A stretch of 64,000 bases of DNA from Polytrichum commune (Eukaryota; Streptophyta; Polytrichopsida; Polytrichales; Polytrichaceae), in assembly GCA_950295325.1 (NCBI GenBank), contig OX485806.1, positions 26,290,001 through 26,354,000 on the forward strand, written 5' to 3'. The first letter of the stretch is position 1, and each line of letters starts with the position of its first letter. Position numbers and translations under genes: made by a program. A model generated the notes under the pieces. That model was given only the letters and a program-made list of their open reading frames with translations, had not been told where the DNA came from and ran no database searches. Of this stretch, positions 23,949 through 37,314 are shown one piece after another.

Positions 23949-24246
23949 CTACACTAAATATGATATTTAGTGCCACCAATTTTAGTTGTCTTGCTCAATA
24001 CTAACTGTAAACCGCGGTATAGTGTCACCAACACTAAATGTTAACCCAACACTATTCATCATTCCTTGTAAAAATAAAAAAATTTGGGGGGGGGGGCGGC
24101 AGGGATTAAAGAATTACAGTTTTTCATCCAATTTTCAATCATCCATGACAATATTTGTTCACTTATTCACAAGAAGTGTCATCCAAAAAGTTACCACAGT
24201 GACATATAAAATATCATATGATGCTAAATACCATATTTAGCGTAGC
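23949..24246. repeat. MITE-2 copy, uninterrupted (about 300 bp)
   Basis: Terminal inverted repeat ACTACACTAAATATGATATT at the left and the complement of GCTACGCTAAATATGGTATT at the right. This copy shows the sequence expected at the junction that the 3.8-kb element interrupts at 8501/12313. It contains a run of ten G near 24086. Confidence 0.8.
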
Positions 24247-24547
24247 TTTTATAGTCGGGTTGTCTTGTTCTCCTTTTTCATACCGTTCTTTTTGTTCCTC
24301 ACCACGGTTATTTTCAAGGACTCATTCTTTCGGTGACTTTCTTTTCATCAATGGCACCGGATGAATGATGCTACCGTGGACTCGAGATATACTTTGCTAA
24401 ACTCCGATTGGTGGGTGAACGTAAAGGTCGCACGGCAACCCAAAAGTGAAAAATCCAAAAATAAATTCAATAAACTCCAAGCTTTCACGGTCTTTGTCTT
24501 TCCTACATCTCATGCATGTGCCTTTCCCACATCCGAGAGACAAGACT

Positions 24548-24566
24548 CCCCCCCCCCCCCCCCCTT
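24548..24566. repeat. Poly-C tract (about 18 C)
   Basis: Uninterrupted C run. Similar G or C runs occur at 20624, 24086, 25446, 29778, 40385, 46519 and 47200. Confidence 0.9.
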
Positions 24567-24814
24567 CATGGAAGGCAAACTTGACCCTATTGGTCCAAGC
24601 AAGTCCCAAGCCCTTTGAGACATTATTGTCCGCCATCTTCTTCTACCCTTTACGATCTCCAAGTCCTCCTTTTCCATTTTAGATTGTGAGAAGGTTCCGC
24701 GAAGTAGGGTGATAAGGAGACGTTGCATACAAGCATGCCTCTCATCCATCCATGTCAATAATAACATTCTCTCTCTCTCAAGGGCTCATAACATTGTTCA
24801 TCCATATGATCGAG

Positions 24815-25165
24815 TTTTGTTTTTTATGTATAGCTTTCAACATGGGCTTCCATAGTCTTACGTTCATGGGGAGAAACTCAAATAATAAGAAGAGATTGAT
24901 GGTGGTGTGAATAATGCTTCTATTTTTAGTGAGTAGTGTTGCCCTAAACAATATTTTTGGTGAATCATGCTAGGATGAACAATGTAAACTGTGAATAGTG
25001 TCGGGAAAATAACTCTACCAAAATTTTCAAATGTCAACCTAAATGTATGAACAAGAACTGAATATTACCACTTTGTTTGGGAGGCATGAAAATACAATTG
25101 CTTGATTCTTGGGCTGGTGGAATTGACCCACGTGGTTGAATAATGTTATGTCGCTTATGTCGGTG
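24815..25165. repeat. Dispersed repeat family R6, copy without the MITE
   Basis: Partner of 20490-21320. It reads 'gtgagtagtgttgccctaaacaat' (in parts) straight through the point where the hAT-type MITE is inserted in the other copy. Confidence 0.65.
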
Positions 25166-26249
25166 TTTATGTTTGTGGTAGTCATTAACCACTATAAACA
25201 ATCACTATTGTAGTTTTTTTATTCATTCACATTTGTCTTGTGCAAATCCTCGTGGTTGTGGTTCATGATGGGGTCGGTCTTTTTGGAGTCGCAATCTATC
25301 ATTTTATTTTATTTAGGTCTTGGCTGCGAGAGTAATTTAGAATGATTATCCTTGATGGCCTTGAGGTAAGGGACAACCACCCCATGGGTGGTTACCTTCG
25401 CGGAGTAGAGGGGATGATGGGTAAGCGGCAATTGGGTTGGGGTTGGGGGGGGGAGGAAGGGAGTATAATTATTAAGCCTTTTCCATGGAAATAGAGCCAA
25501 AGAAAGTTAACCACTACCACCCCTAGTGTGAACAACCATGTAGAGAGGATTGCGGTTAACTGGTCTCAAAATGTGTCACACTAGACTAAAGTTGTGACCT
25601 TTTCAAGCTCATCCTAGTGTCAAAATATATACATTGTGGTGAGCCAAGGGGGCAACACCACTCACGTCAAGTTTTTTTCTACCCTTCACACTTCTCAATC
25701 CCTTCTTTATTTCTCATTGTAAGCCTTTGAACGTATGGCAAGAAGAGGGGATTGGTGTGTATTGTTATACCTCGCGTCCATCCACTTTATCATCATGTCT
25801 CATGTAAGTTTGTGGTCAGTTCATCTCAAATACACTTTATCATATTAACTTGAACATAACATTATTAAACAATGTGCGTTCGTTCAGGTGCACCCCGAGA
25901 ATATAACCATGAGATGCCCCAGCCAATGCAAATTCAACATGTATATGACAACATTAGCCCAATGAAACCTGGACTAATGATGTGTACACATGTATATGGA
26001 GTCCCAACTCCCAAGCCAGATACATGGTACACGTATAAGAATATCCTCTATGTTCTCGAGATTTCTTCCTCTCTTTGTCAACATGGACCAAATCCAATGT
26101 GAAACAGTGACCTATCATACAGTTCAAAGTAACTTAATTTGGTACATGTGCAACGTCCCCTTTACACTATATAAAGGGGTTGAGAGGCTCAAAGATCGAG
26201 AGCTCGAAGGAAGGTGCCTCCTCTTTGGCAAAGAGGAGCCTTGTCATAA
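25166..26249. other. Intergenic, ends in part of the 306-bp tandem unit
   Basis: No gene was supported. At 26170-26249 'caaagatcgagagctcgaagga' (in parts) and 'gccttgtca' match the right part of the tandem units at 27761-28620, so that array probably once extended to here before the MITE insertions. Confidence 0.45.
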
Positions 26250-26459
26250 CGTATGTGGGTGTTATTTGGTTCCTTTTTCATGTTCTCCAACTTTAACCAA
26301 TTAGATTTACACAACAAAACTCGTGTTGCATAGCAAAGTTACGATGAAACATATGCAAAAATCGAATTGAAAATCAGAGCACTTTAGGTTATGGTACTCC
26401 GAAGTGCATGTTCATTGATTTTTTAATTGGATACAGATGATGTCCTCCCAATTGTGTTC

Positions 26460-27216
26460 ACTACACTGAATATGATATTTAGTGTTTGATACACTAAATA
26501 CGAGCGCATACACTAAATATCACTAACCCTATGAAAGTACGTAACATTCAATTTAAACTCAAATACAAAATATCAACTATGGTAATATGTGGAAGTTACA
26601 TGCATGAATTTAGTGTTAGTAAGGATATGAAAAAAAGTTAACAATGTTAAAAGGAGTAAGGAGGTGGCAGTAGGGAAGCACGGGGAGATCACTCCATTGT
26701 CAAGTTGAACACCACGTGCGACCAAAATAAATCTTCTTTTGGTAAGTTGCACCACCAAAATGGGTCAAAATTTTATCAATTTTTTTTCATGAGTAGATAT
26801 ACACAGTACCTATGACATAGTTAAAAGTGGTAACTAAATTTGATTATTTGTTTTTTTCATAAAACATACCGTTTCTAACTAGAATGACACAGAATTGAAC
26901 TAAAACAATTACTAAAAAAACAAAGATGACGAAAAATTTCAAAAAAATATACAAAAGATACTATCAATGGTTATTTATATGTAGAAAAAATATCATAAAT
27001 TTTAAAATTATATATGGCATGTAATATAGGGGTAGCAAACTTTGTCCACACGTGGTGTCAACTTGACAATGAAGTGACCTCCCCGTGTAGGGAAGGTGGC
27101 GACGCATTTACGTCTAACACTAATTTCAAAGAATTGAAAATTAGTGTCAAACATGATAGGGTGGTAACAACATTGAATATAATCAAACACTAAATATCAT
27201 ATTTAGTGTAGTGAGT
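26460..27216. mobile_element. MITE-2 family member, long form, itself carrying a hAT-type MITE
   Basis: Near-perfect terminal inverted repeats: ACTACACTGAATATGATATT at the left and the exact complement of ACTACACTAAATATGATATT at the right, extending through 'TAGTGTTTGAT' for about 31 bp. It sits in MITE-1 and is interrupted at 26678/27088. Confidence 0.8.
26679..27087. mobile_element. hAT-type MITE, copy 2 (409 bp)
   Basis: Exact 8-bp target duplication TAGGGAAG (26671-26678 and 27088-27095). Ends CACGGGGAGATCACTCC and GGAAGTGACC-type complement ...CTCCCCGTG. The inner sequence matches copy 1 at 20620-21034, including 'ataccgtttctaactagaatg' (in parts) and 'ggcatgtaatataggggtag'. Innermost of three nested insertions. 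Confidence 0.9.
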
Positions 27217-27401
27217 GTAGAGAAGTTGTTGATGTATGATAACGTAGTCCAATCTCTTTTAAACATGTGTCTCTGTGATGTTTGTTCTTTGATCCTCACT
27301 TGACCCACACCAATCAAACATAGGTGTCCGATTAAGAAAAGTAATCGGATTCCACCCCGCATATCTTAAAGTGCACTTAGAATGAATGAATAAGCTCGGG
27401 T

Positions 27402-27759
27402 AAGGTATGTAGGTGGAATCTGATTACTTGTCTTTAATTGGACAACCATTTTGATTGGTGGACGGTTAGGTGAGGATCAAAGAACAAACATCATAAAGAC
27501 GCATGCTCAATAGAGATTGGACTACATCTTCACATTATATTAAATACTCCACACTCAACAGTGAACACAGTTGGGAGGATCTATGTAGTTAGTTAAGGGG
27601 TCAACAAACATGCACTTTTAGTAGGTCCGATTTTCTATATGATTTTTTGTTGATGCTTCATTGTAGATTTGTTATTGCAACATAAATTTCGTTGAGTGAA
27701 TCTAATCAATAGAAGTTGGAGAACATGAAAAACGAATTGGATAACATCCACATACCTCT
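27402..27759. mobile_element. MITE-1 copy in inverted orientation, facing the split copy
   Basis: Starts AAGGTATGTAGGTGGAATC and ends 'catccacatacctctt'. Its first 140 bp are the reverse complement of 27230-27367, so the two copies form a large potential hairpin around a 34-bp spacer (27368-27401). Confidence 0.8.
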
Positions 27760-27760
27760 T

Positions 27761-28620
27761 ACACTTGAGCTTTCAACTTTGAGAGGTTGAATTATGTGTC
27801 ACGTTTACAAGACTTAGATGGCGCCTTGGTGGATCCCACGTGGAACGCCTATGACACATTTTATATAAATTTTTGACAAGCTTTTGTTGAGAATCATACG
27901 CTATCTCATGAAGATCACGTAGGAATGTTGAGAGTTTCAACTTTCTTTTTGTGGGTCCCAAACAAATCGGCTTCCAACATAATTTGAGATCTCAAAGATC
28001 GAGAGCTTGAAGGAAAAGGCCTTCTCGTTGGTGGAAGTAGCCACGATTGTTCATCCTAGTGCACTTTACACTAGAGCTTTGAACTTGAGAGGTAGTATTA
28101 TTAATTAGATGAACAACACTTATTTAGATGGCACCGTGATGGATCCAACATGGAACGCTTATGACAAACTTTGGGTCAAATCTTGATAAGATATTGGTAA
28201 GAATCCTGATCTATCTCATGAAGATTGTTTAGATATGTGGAGGGTTTCAACTTCAATTTGTGGGTCCTAAGAAGGTGGCTTCCAACAAAGTTTGAGAGCT
28301 TGAAGAAAGGAGCCTTCTCATTGCATGAAAGGAGACTCGTACTCATTGTGCTCGTTCATTCACGTCCAATCTACACTCGAGCATTCAACTTGAGGATATG
28401 TTGATTCCTCTACCGAGTTCACAACGTTCAGATGGCACCTTGACGGATCCCTTGCAAACAAAACCCATGCCAAGGTTCAGGAAAAAAAACGACAAGCTCG
28501 TGGTCAAATTCCTAAACCGCCTCATGAAGATCGCTTGAGAATGTCGAAAAGTCTGGAGCTCTCGTTTAGTGGGTCCCAAGCCAACATGCTTCCAAGCATG
28601 CCTTGACTCGTCATGGAATC
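27761..28620. repeat. Tandem triplication, unit about 306 bp
   Basis: The marker 'gagctttcaactt' falls at 27766, 28074 and 28379 (periods 308 and 305). Each unit carries 'agatggcNcc', 'tggatcc', 'tctcatgaagatc', 'gtgggtcc' and 'gcttccaac'. A further degraded piece lies before 26250. Non-coding. Confidence 0.85.
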
Positions 28621-31600
28621 TCATTTGTTTAGTATTATTTTGCCCCCTTGATATCTCACTTTGAACATGACCACTTTACACTTCCTCCAACTCTTGAGAG
28701 CTTAAAGATTAGTCGAGTTCTCAACGATTCAAGCTTTGGATGAAAGCGTGTGATCTCCAAGTACTTATACATCAAACCCTCCCAAAGCTCCAAGTTCGAG
28801 ATCTCATCTCGAGCAATAGTGTAAAGGGATCAAGGCTCAAAGTCCGAAGCCATCCACTTGGGCCAGGTTCCAGGCACCACCAAAAATGTGTTAGTCTTCC
28901 AAGAAGGAATCCCAATGCAAACGTTCCCTTTTAACTTACCCCACAAGACAAACCGAGGTGGCCAATTACTTGGCCAAGACACTCTCCTCCCGTATCTACC
29001 ATTCCGAGTCCATACATGTAGGGCAAATAGCGGGAAATGTAGCCCTTTTGTAGATCTATTGATGAGCTCCTTCTAGAGTCCAAGGCTAGGGTTAGACACC
29101 CACCTCTTTTAGATGGGACTCATCCATCCATGACATGCTAGACTTTGTTTTGGAAGCCCGCAACCCCATTATCTGAGGGGGATCCACTTGAGATGAATTC
29201 ATCATGAATCTATGTGGGTCATGTTTTTAATAGACCCCCTCCCCCCTTTTACCTTGGTAATGTTGGTGGGGACCCATGATCCATGTCAAATAAATGGGTG
29301 TCTAGCCTTGGCCTTGACATGTCCTACCAAGGTATCATGGACAATGGAGTTGTTTGTAAAGTAAAGTAGATGAGACCATGGCTTCGGTCCCAAACCCCAA
29401 GTTTATGATAATTAACACAGTTAGCCCAAGTTTGTTTAATGCTTAAATCACCGTACACAAAGAATGGTGTCACGCTATTAAAAACTGGCGTTCTAGCGTG
29501 TCCTACAAGGATGGGCGGGCCAAGCTAGCCTTGCATATGTTGATTCGGGATTTAGGATAGCGAGTCCCATGCACGTGCCCTATTTTAAATCCTAAACTAC
29601 TCTCAAAGTTTGAGTGGTGGATAAAGGAAGTCCCAATGTTTCACCCACTTTCAAAATAGGCTCCAATACATGACGAGCTAATGAGCTCTTAATAGAAAAT
29701 TTTCTCAATCAAACACATTGTGAAAGGCTGAAGACTCAAAAATCAACACCCTGAAGAACGGATCCTTCACATTGAATGGGGGGGGGGCTTTCTTATGCAT
29801 GCTTGTTCACTCACATTTCCTCAAAGTATTGAGAGCTTGAATATTGGTCCAACCCTCAATAGTTTGAGATTTGGATGAATGCTTTGTCAACTTCAAGTAA
29901 CACATTCCCAAAATATTTAAGGTCAAGCTTACACTTTAGCTCTAGTGTACATTGTCGGCCAAGTTATGGATGCCTTATGTGGTGACTTGTCTTACATGGT
30001 TAGATGGTTTGGGATGTTAATTGGACTCTAAGCACAATTAAGTTGTCCACATTATTATATGCATTTTACATATGAACATATCATTTTAGGCACATAATCT
30101 TATATACCCTCTATATATATTTAACTACTTCCATTTATGAAGCTTGAATGTGAAAAAAAATGCGTTCTTGTTTTTGTAACTTGGCTAAAGAGACACTACA
30201 TGTTACTCTTAGGGCCAATGCACATGGGAGCCCAGGTCCCGAGTCCCAAGTCACTTGAGGGCAATTTGTGCAATCCCAAACATTGAGCGCTTGAAAGTTG
30301 GGACTTACCACTTCACAAGGGGTCCCTGGTCCTAAGTCCCAAGCATGACATGGATGCCTACATGGCAACTTTTTTTTGAAGGTGAGGCTTAGGACTTGTG
30401 TGTGAGAGTCAGGTTGAGCAAAAAGCTAGACCCAACTCTCAACACAAGTCCCGCATATATTTTTGCATGAAATAATTAAGATCCAAATTTAATGATAATT
30501 AACCGTACTTTAATAGTCTCTTGAGGCTCAAAAGTTGGGACTTCGCCCCCATGTGAATTGGCCCTTAGTGAGCTCTTGGTTTGTTATAAGTATTTTATAC
30601 CAATGCCATGGACATGCAAAGTACCTCATGTGCATAGTCACTATTACTAACTGCATTTTGACTAATATATCCCATGAACATACGAACTTCAATCACAACA
30701 TTACTTGGTTGATGAGTTGTGCTCAACTGCCATGACTTTAAGTTCATTATGAAACATTGGGATTCTGGCATTCGGAGGCTTTCTTCTCGAATCTACTATG
30801 GGCCCATGAACACAACTCATCAATTGAGTAATGCTATGATCACAAATCCCTCACCAAAATATATCCTCATTAAGAAATGCTAGCATGGTGAATCCTTCAT
30901 CTTGTCGATCTAGTAACCAAATTAGTATGAGTTGGAAGTGCCCATTATAGTCACATACCAAAGATCCCAACTTCTTGCCAAATGGACCTACAAGATCTCA
31001 CATTGGTAACTTCATGTTTGCATAAATCATTGTAATTAATTAATTAATTATTTATTTATTTTTGTTGAAACACAGGAGGCGCTTGACCACCTAGCTAGTT
31101 TTTATGTCAAGTAGAGAGACGATTTCACAGCCGAAAACTGAACTGCCAAGGTTAATTCTTTATTGATTGTCGTTTGTCTTTTGTCGATGCTCACAAGTCA
31201 TTGAATTGTCAATTTATAATTTAACACCACGAAAGGTTGTAATTTTAAGTGAAATGATGTGATCGTGTTATACATATGCAAACTAGGAGGATATAAATTT
31301 ATTGGACCTTTGTGGATTGAGTGGTTTTGGGGAAAACAAGGCCCCTATAGATTGAGGGCCAACTCCTTAAGATTAGACTCCACTAGATTAGTTCATAATT
31401 TCCGAAAATGATTTTCAAATCTCACAACACCTAAACAACATAAAACTCTCACCTTCCCAAATGAACGAGATACATATGAGATCACTTACCATTAATATAA
31501 TATGAGCCACTTTGACTAGACGGGCATGACAATTCCACATGGAGGGGGTCCCACCAACCCATTCAAAATGATGAGATGTGTCAAACATTAAGTACATTGG

Positions 31601-33940
31601 AAAGAGGGTTACCGATTCCTGGTGTCTACGTAAACTCATCCATTATGAAGGTGAAAACGTAGTCAATTATACAACAACATGTACATGACTATTATAAGAT
31701 ATAATGAATCCAAAAAAAGGGGTCAAAATTCCCATATTAATCTAATGATGTCAAATTGAAATGAATCAGCCCTCAATCTTGAAGGGTCATTTCTACTAGA
31801 AGGAGTTTATGCAGACGCCACAAATCCCAACCCCAAATAGAGGCCCTTATCCGGTTTCAATTACCAAGGAGATGAGCTTGTATGCAAGAAAAAGGAAAAA
31901 TTAGTGCATATTGGGAAAACAACGTGCGCGAACCCTTTCAAAAATTCCTCCTAATCCATCATCTCGGTTAGTAAAGAATTTCACATCCGGTATGATACAT
32001 GCGTTTGAACTTATCGGGATGAAGGACGTATCACCTTGTTTTTTTTTTAAAGAACTTGCCGCAATTAGTACATGAGAGAATCATAGGAATTCGGAGGATA
32101 ACATGCATATACTTGTACTATATAATTGGATACTCCATATCCTCGACCAAACTGTTCAAACTTCGCGCATTTTGGATAGCGGAGAAGAAACTATTCCACT
32201 TTCGGAATCAATTCCCTTTCGAGAAAAGGTACCGATGCCGAGTTAGAGGCCACAATTAGCCGACCCCATCAATTTCCAACCATTGTATACTAGTAGTCAA
32301 TCATGGGGAGTTGTTTCTCGTACTTTTTGGCACGTTTGGAATTGGAAGACGTTGTTTATTTTATTGGCTTTGGGACTTCCATGACATTCCTAAGCAACTA
32401 CATGATGGTCTCTTTCAAAACCTTGGAGCATGGCCGCAACGGAGAAATTAACTACGTGGGGTGTTAGGAACATCCTCTGTAGGAGGAACCGTTCACATAT
32501 TGTCTGGAATTGAAGGTGGCAATGTAGATAGGTAGCCCAACTCGTTGTTGGGCAATGTTGGTGGCCTGAGGGTTGTCCTTGGCTTGGTGGGTCCGGGGGT
32601 TGTCTGTGGTGGGGTTTCGTGGTTGTTACTTTTTACGTGGCAGTGTTTCGCGTCCGAGGGGCCCCGCCTCCCCTCGACATGGGCGCGTTTTCTTGGTTTT
32701 AAATTCATTTGACGTTGGTTTTGTTGGCATATTGTCTTCAAAAATAAAAGAAAGGAAAAGATGGTCTCTTTCTAAAGAATGAGTTTGTGATTATAATACT
32801 TTGATAATTTATAGTTGCTTATCGAAGAGTTCACAGTACACAGCTTGAGTGCTCTCCATAAATGGAGAATCCTGGAATCACGGAACACAACCAAGGAGAT
32901 GGATGATGATATGTTCATTGCAAGAGATTAAAAATACGACCAAGGCAATGAAACTTCGTAAGGAGTTGTGTTCGGAGTGGACCAATCCAATGACTAGTCA
33001 AGGACGTAAGTAGAGAAAACAAGATAGGAAGTCAAATTATTCAAACACAAAACTAAGGTGGAGCGAGTTGCCAAGGAAGATGACCCCTTCACTCTCTTCT
33101 ACCAAGGTTGAAAAACCAAGGGAAAGGGTGGGTGCTAGATAAGAACTTAGTGCACTCCTTTGAAAGGAGACTTATATACTTGCCATTAGTAAGCTCTTCC
33201 GCATGCTTGCAGAAAGACCTCATGTAGACCCCAACACTTGTCAAAGTGTTCAATGTACCGACCTTCATTTGCATGTGTAGATTTAGTGCTACGGAGGTTG
33301 TTAGCCCAAGCCAAGCGGCCTTGTTCCTAGAGTTGTTGTGAAACAATATTCTCAAGCTTGGCAATGGGCCAAACATTGATTATTCTAAGCCCATATCAAG
33401 AGGTTCCATAGCATTGCTCAATAGATGAATTGTGTTCACTTCCCATAAATGATTCAACCCCATATTTAGTCTTTCTCGTAGAGATTCACACATCCACATT
33501 GGTTATTTTGGCATCTTTTAGTTGCGATCGACCAAGCCCATGGAACAAGGCAGAGGCCTTGAGCAATATTTTGTCATAAAAGGAGGTTCTCTAGAGTTCA
33601 CTAAAGTTGACCCACTATGCTCAACACACAAATTTATTTTTGCAAGTTCAAACTTTGAATTCGTTTTTAAAAGAACGTGGGTGAAGCTTTTATTTTGAAC
33701 TTGTACATCAAAGGAGAGTTTTCCATTGTAAGAATATCTCACATGACAAGCCAAGAGCTCTTTGTCAATCAAGCCTAGAGAAAACCTACAATAGAAGAAG
33801 GAAAGAGAGCAAATTCTATGCCTAAAATTTGGTTTCCTTCGCCATAAATGAAGGTCTTTGATGATAATTTGGGTTATGAATCAACTAAACAACATAGTTT
33901 CAACTTTAGAATAGAATTAACTTCATTTTCACCTCATGTA

Positions 33941-33942
<2 letters not shown>
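28621..33942. other. Long intergenic block
   Basis: No supportable gene. 28680-28760 and 29810-29900 share 'gagagcttNaa-Nattggtc' and 'tcaa-NNtttggatgaa', a weak repeat pair. 29490-29560 contains a word group ('caagctagccttgcatat') that recurs in reverse in ERGIC3 intron 8 near 58385. A G run occurs at about 29778. Confidence 0.45.

Positions 33943-34018
<76 letters not shown>
33938..34018. repeat. Compound microsatellite (TG)n(TA)n(GA)n
   Basis: About nine TG, ten TA and 28 GA dinucleotides in direct succession. It shares the TA-to-GA junction with the tract at 7630. Confidence 0.95.
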
Positions 34019-37000
34019 TGACTTTTCAAAACTTTTACAAAGTTCGAACTTCCTCTTTTCAGAGGCCATATCCTTCAATTTCTTCCTCTTTGCACTACAA
34101 GGGTGGGTGGGTGGGAACATCCACAAGACTCTTTCTATGTCTCTTGCATCTTCCTATTTGATAACATATATAGTACCACATTACATAAAAAAATCATTTG
34201 CATCATGTCTCATTGTATGTGATGTACCACATATACACTTTGTACCAAAACCTAGTTTGCCTTGCAAGAATATATACCTTATTTGGATTTTTTGCTATCA
34301 TATGGTATTCAACGCCCAATGTTTGATTTTGACTATCCCATGCTCTGGAAATTAATTGCCAACCTTCTTGCCTCTCTATCAAGTACGTCTAACTAGATCA
34401 CCACATGTATGTTGTACTTACTAAGGAGATGTACCTAGTAAACTCAACCAATATTTGTGCATAAAATGTCATGATCACAATACATCACTACATTGAATGT
34501 GTGAAGGGCATGCCTCACATGTGCCCATGCAACCAACCAACAAACAATTGAGGATTAGTTACGTACACGAGGTAAATAACAGCATGACCCAATTGTTATC
34601 CATGTCGCACACACTTAGTCCATTTCAAATGCACCAAAATATTTCAAAATACAACACTCTTTGTAAAACAACATATGGGTGTTCAAACCTATTCCTTGGC
34701 CATGATTGGGTTACTCCAAGTAGAATACTCCTCTTGGTGATGAACCCTAGTTACTCTTACTTCTAGCACATATCTATTATCCTAATGTGTATACATAGAG
34801 CTCGCCGCACCTCTCACTTGCGTGAATGGTTTAAAAAAGGCTCTTTTTAGGGTTAAGGAATTATTTTGGAGTTCTTACGTATGGTAAGTTCTCGTAACCT
34901 TGTTTTTACTTCATTCATCTATGTCTTTGTTACATCCATTCCATGATAAAAGTGATTTCTTTCAATGTATGTATACGTAGTATCATATGAGTTTATATCA
35001 TCTACTTTACATAGATGACCATTGCTAGGTCTATTAATGTAAGAGTTTAAACTTCAATTTTTATGTAACATGAGAGAGAGAGAGAGAGAGCCTCAAGCAT
35101 CGTTGAGAGCTCGTATGTGGACCCAAAACAAGTTAACAAAGCATGGGTTAGTGTGAATGAGGGGTGTTTCACATTAAGCATCACCAAGAGCTCATACGTG
35201 GACCTAAAATAAGTCAATGGAGCACAACTATAGGACAAGTGCTATTGCCACTCGCTAGAGGTGGTTCATGTTGGTATCTAGGTAGAATGGGGGGTTGCGT
35301 GCCCCATGTTGATTGAGTAGTGTGTCTATTGGCTTCAATTTGTGTTGGGTTCAAGCTTGAAGGTTGGCCTTAGGTGAATCCCCATATACGAGCTAAATGT
35401 GTTGGTTTGGTCATCTTGTTGTATTGGATAGCCCTTGGGGTTTGATGTGTGTTGACTGCATTCTCACCTTAGATACGATCATGGAAGATTCACCTCCGAC
35501 ACAAAGAAGAGCTAGGGCAAACCAACCCGTACACCAGTTCCTTGGAGGCAAGGATTTAGGCACCCAACAAGGAACAAGTGTACAAGTTGACTCGCCCAGA
35601 TCCACAAAGAAGGAGAGACTTCAAACATCGACAAAGATTGAACCCAACCCCTTAACGTGTGTTCGGGCCATGAAATCACACACGACCGTAGCGAACTACG
35701 CATGCTTCGATTTGCGACCTAAAATTCCGCGAAACGTCGTTTACCTTCCTTCCTCCTTCTTCCTTTCATCGTTGCCGAACCTTGAGTCCCTCGGTTTCTT
35801 CGGTTCTTAACCCCAAAACTACCCGAGTGCATTCAAAGGTCGGTTACTTAGTTTCCTTCGCCAAAACGGCCTCTAAAGACACGGGAGTGAGTGCATGCAC
35901 CCTCCTTAATCCAAAGTCCTCGATGTGAAGTCCGAGGTGGAACGAACGATCCCCAACCTAGTATACATATATCTTGGAAAGTGGTTTCTGAGTTCCGCAT
36001 CCTTGCATTTAAACTACTAAGTTGTTAGTACTACAAACCTTAGGGTACGGGTTCATGGTGGCCCAAGCTCCATATATAGAGCCAATAGGAAGAAGTCTCG
36101 AGACAATAAAGCCTTGAAGCATTTAACATGTATACGGTCCGGCCTCCAAAATTGCGGGGACGACCCGACACCTGGCACCTGCCTAGCCTCCCAATTTCCC
36201 AACGCAAGCTCACCCCACACTACTTCATTATTTACTCCATAGGCCTGGCTCTCACTCCCTCTAGCTACACAAGTGTACTAATAACAATCCCTTGGCAGGC
36301 CTGCAACCTTGGAGCCTTGTCCCCCTTGCAACTTGAGGTAATGAATTTAAGAATACCCGACTCGATGGTGAATGGGTGCCGGCCAATGAATGGTTGGCGA
36401 GAACCCAACCGCTACACTAATTTTGTTTTGGTCTTATTAGTGTGGGTTACCATTTGGAGTTACGTGTTGCTATGACTTTATTTAAGGTGAGGATGTCGTT
36501 TTTCACCTAAATGATAATAATTGTTGAGTATGCAGGCTGAGGGATATGATATAACTTGATTGGTCGAAAATAAGAGTGTCGGTATGAACTTACAACAACA
36601 CGTAACTTTGAATGGTAATAACCCACACTGGTTAGACAAAACAATGTAGGTAAAGATGAACCGGTTGTGTTTGGGTTTGGAGATTATACCTCGAGTTCAT
36701 AAAGAAAATCCGAAAGATGTCAACATGGAACATGTCGGACTTGGAACACATACACAAGAATCTCAACCGAGTATACCCAATGGTTCCGTAGACAACGAAT
36801 TTGTAGCTGCTTGTATTTCTTTGATAGATTTTTGACAAGTTTTTGACATTTGACACGTAGAAACTTGCATGAAAAGGAGTTGACATTTTTTAAGTATCAA
36901 GATGTAGATGTCCAATTGAAATTCGTTTTTTTTTTAAATTATCGTGTGACACTTTGGATTGGAAGTTAAATGTCAAATGAATTTGTCAAACATACACGCT

Positions 37001-37314
37001 TGGGGCCCGGTTAACTTAGTACCTATAAGCTTAAAGTCTAGTCCGTGAATCCCAACGAAAACTGGGTTCCATTGAATTCAAACATATTCCAACATGATTC
37101 ACGAACTCCTTTCTTGAACTTCACATTTGAGCAGGAAAGTTCAAGGAGTGTCTCGGGATTATGGATTCTGTGCTTAATTACTATAAGCCAGCGGACTCCC
37201 ACATTTGGGGGCCCTGGAATGAACTATGTCGAACTTTTTAGCATAACATAACATTATTTAGCAGTCATTGTAGGCTGGATGGGACCGGGAACAAGTCATA
37301 TACTATTTGGAACT
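34019..37314. other. Intergenic block
   Basis: Contains a GA microsatellite (35071-35090) followed by two diverged copies of an 85-bp unit ('aagcatc-NN-agagctc-tacgtggacc', 35092-35250). The GC-richer stretch 35440-36130 has an open frame (35397-35810), but no family features were seen and it is not called as a gene. Confidence 0.4.

Larger units (their letters stand above)
26250..27367. mobile_element. MITE-1 copy split by a MITE-2 insertion
   Basis: The left part (26250-26459) begins GTATGTGGGTGTTATTTGG and runs to 'cctcccaattgtgttc'. The right part (27217-27367) contains 'gtagtccaatctcttttaaacatgtgtct' (in parts) and ends 'ccaccccgcatatctt'. Together they rebuild the order of the intact copy at 43295-43659. 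Confidence 0.8.

Noticed and set aside
35397-35810. 137-codon frame in a GC-richer stretch
   Set aside because: Does not begin with ATG, shows no conserved blocks, and its minus strand is equally open.
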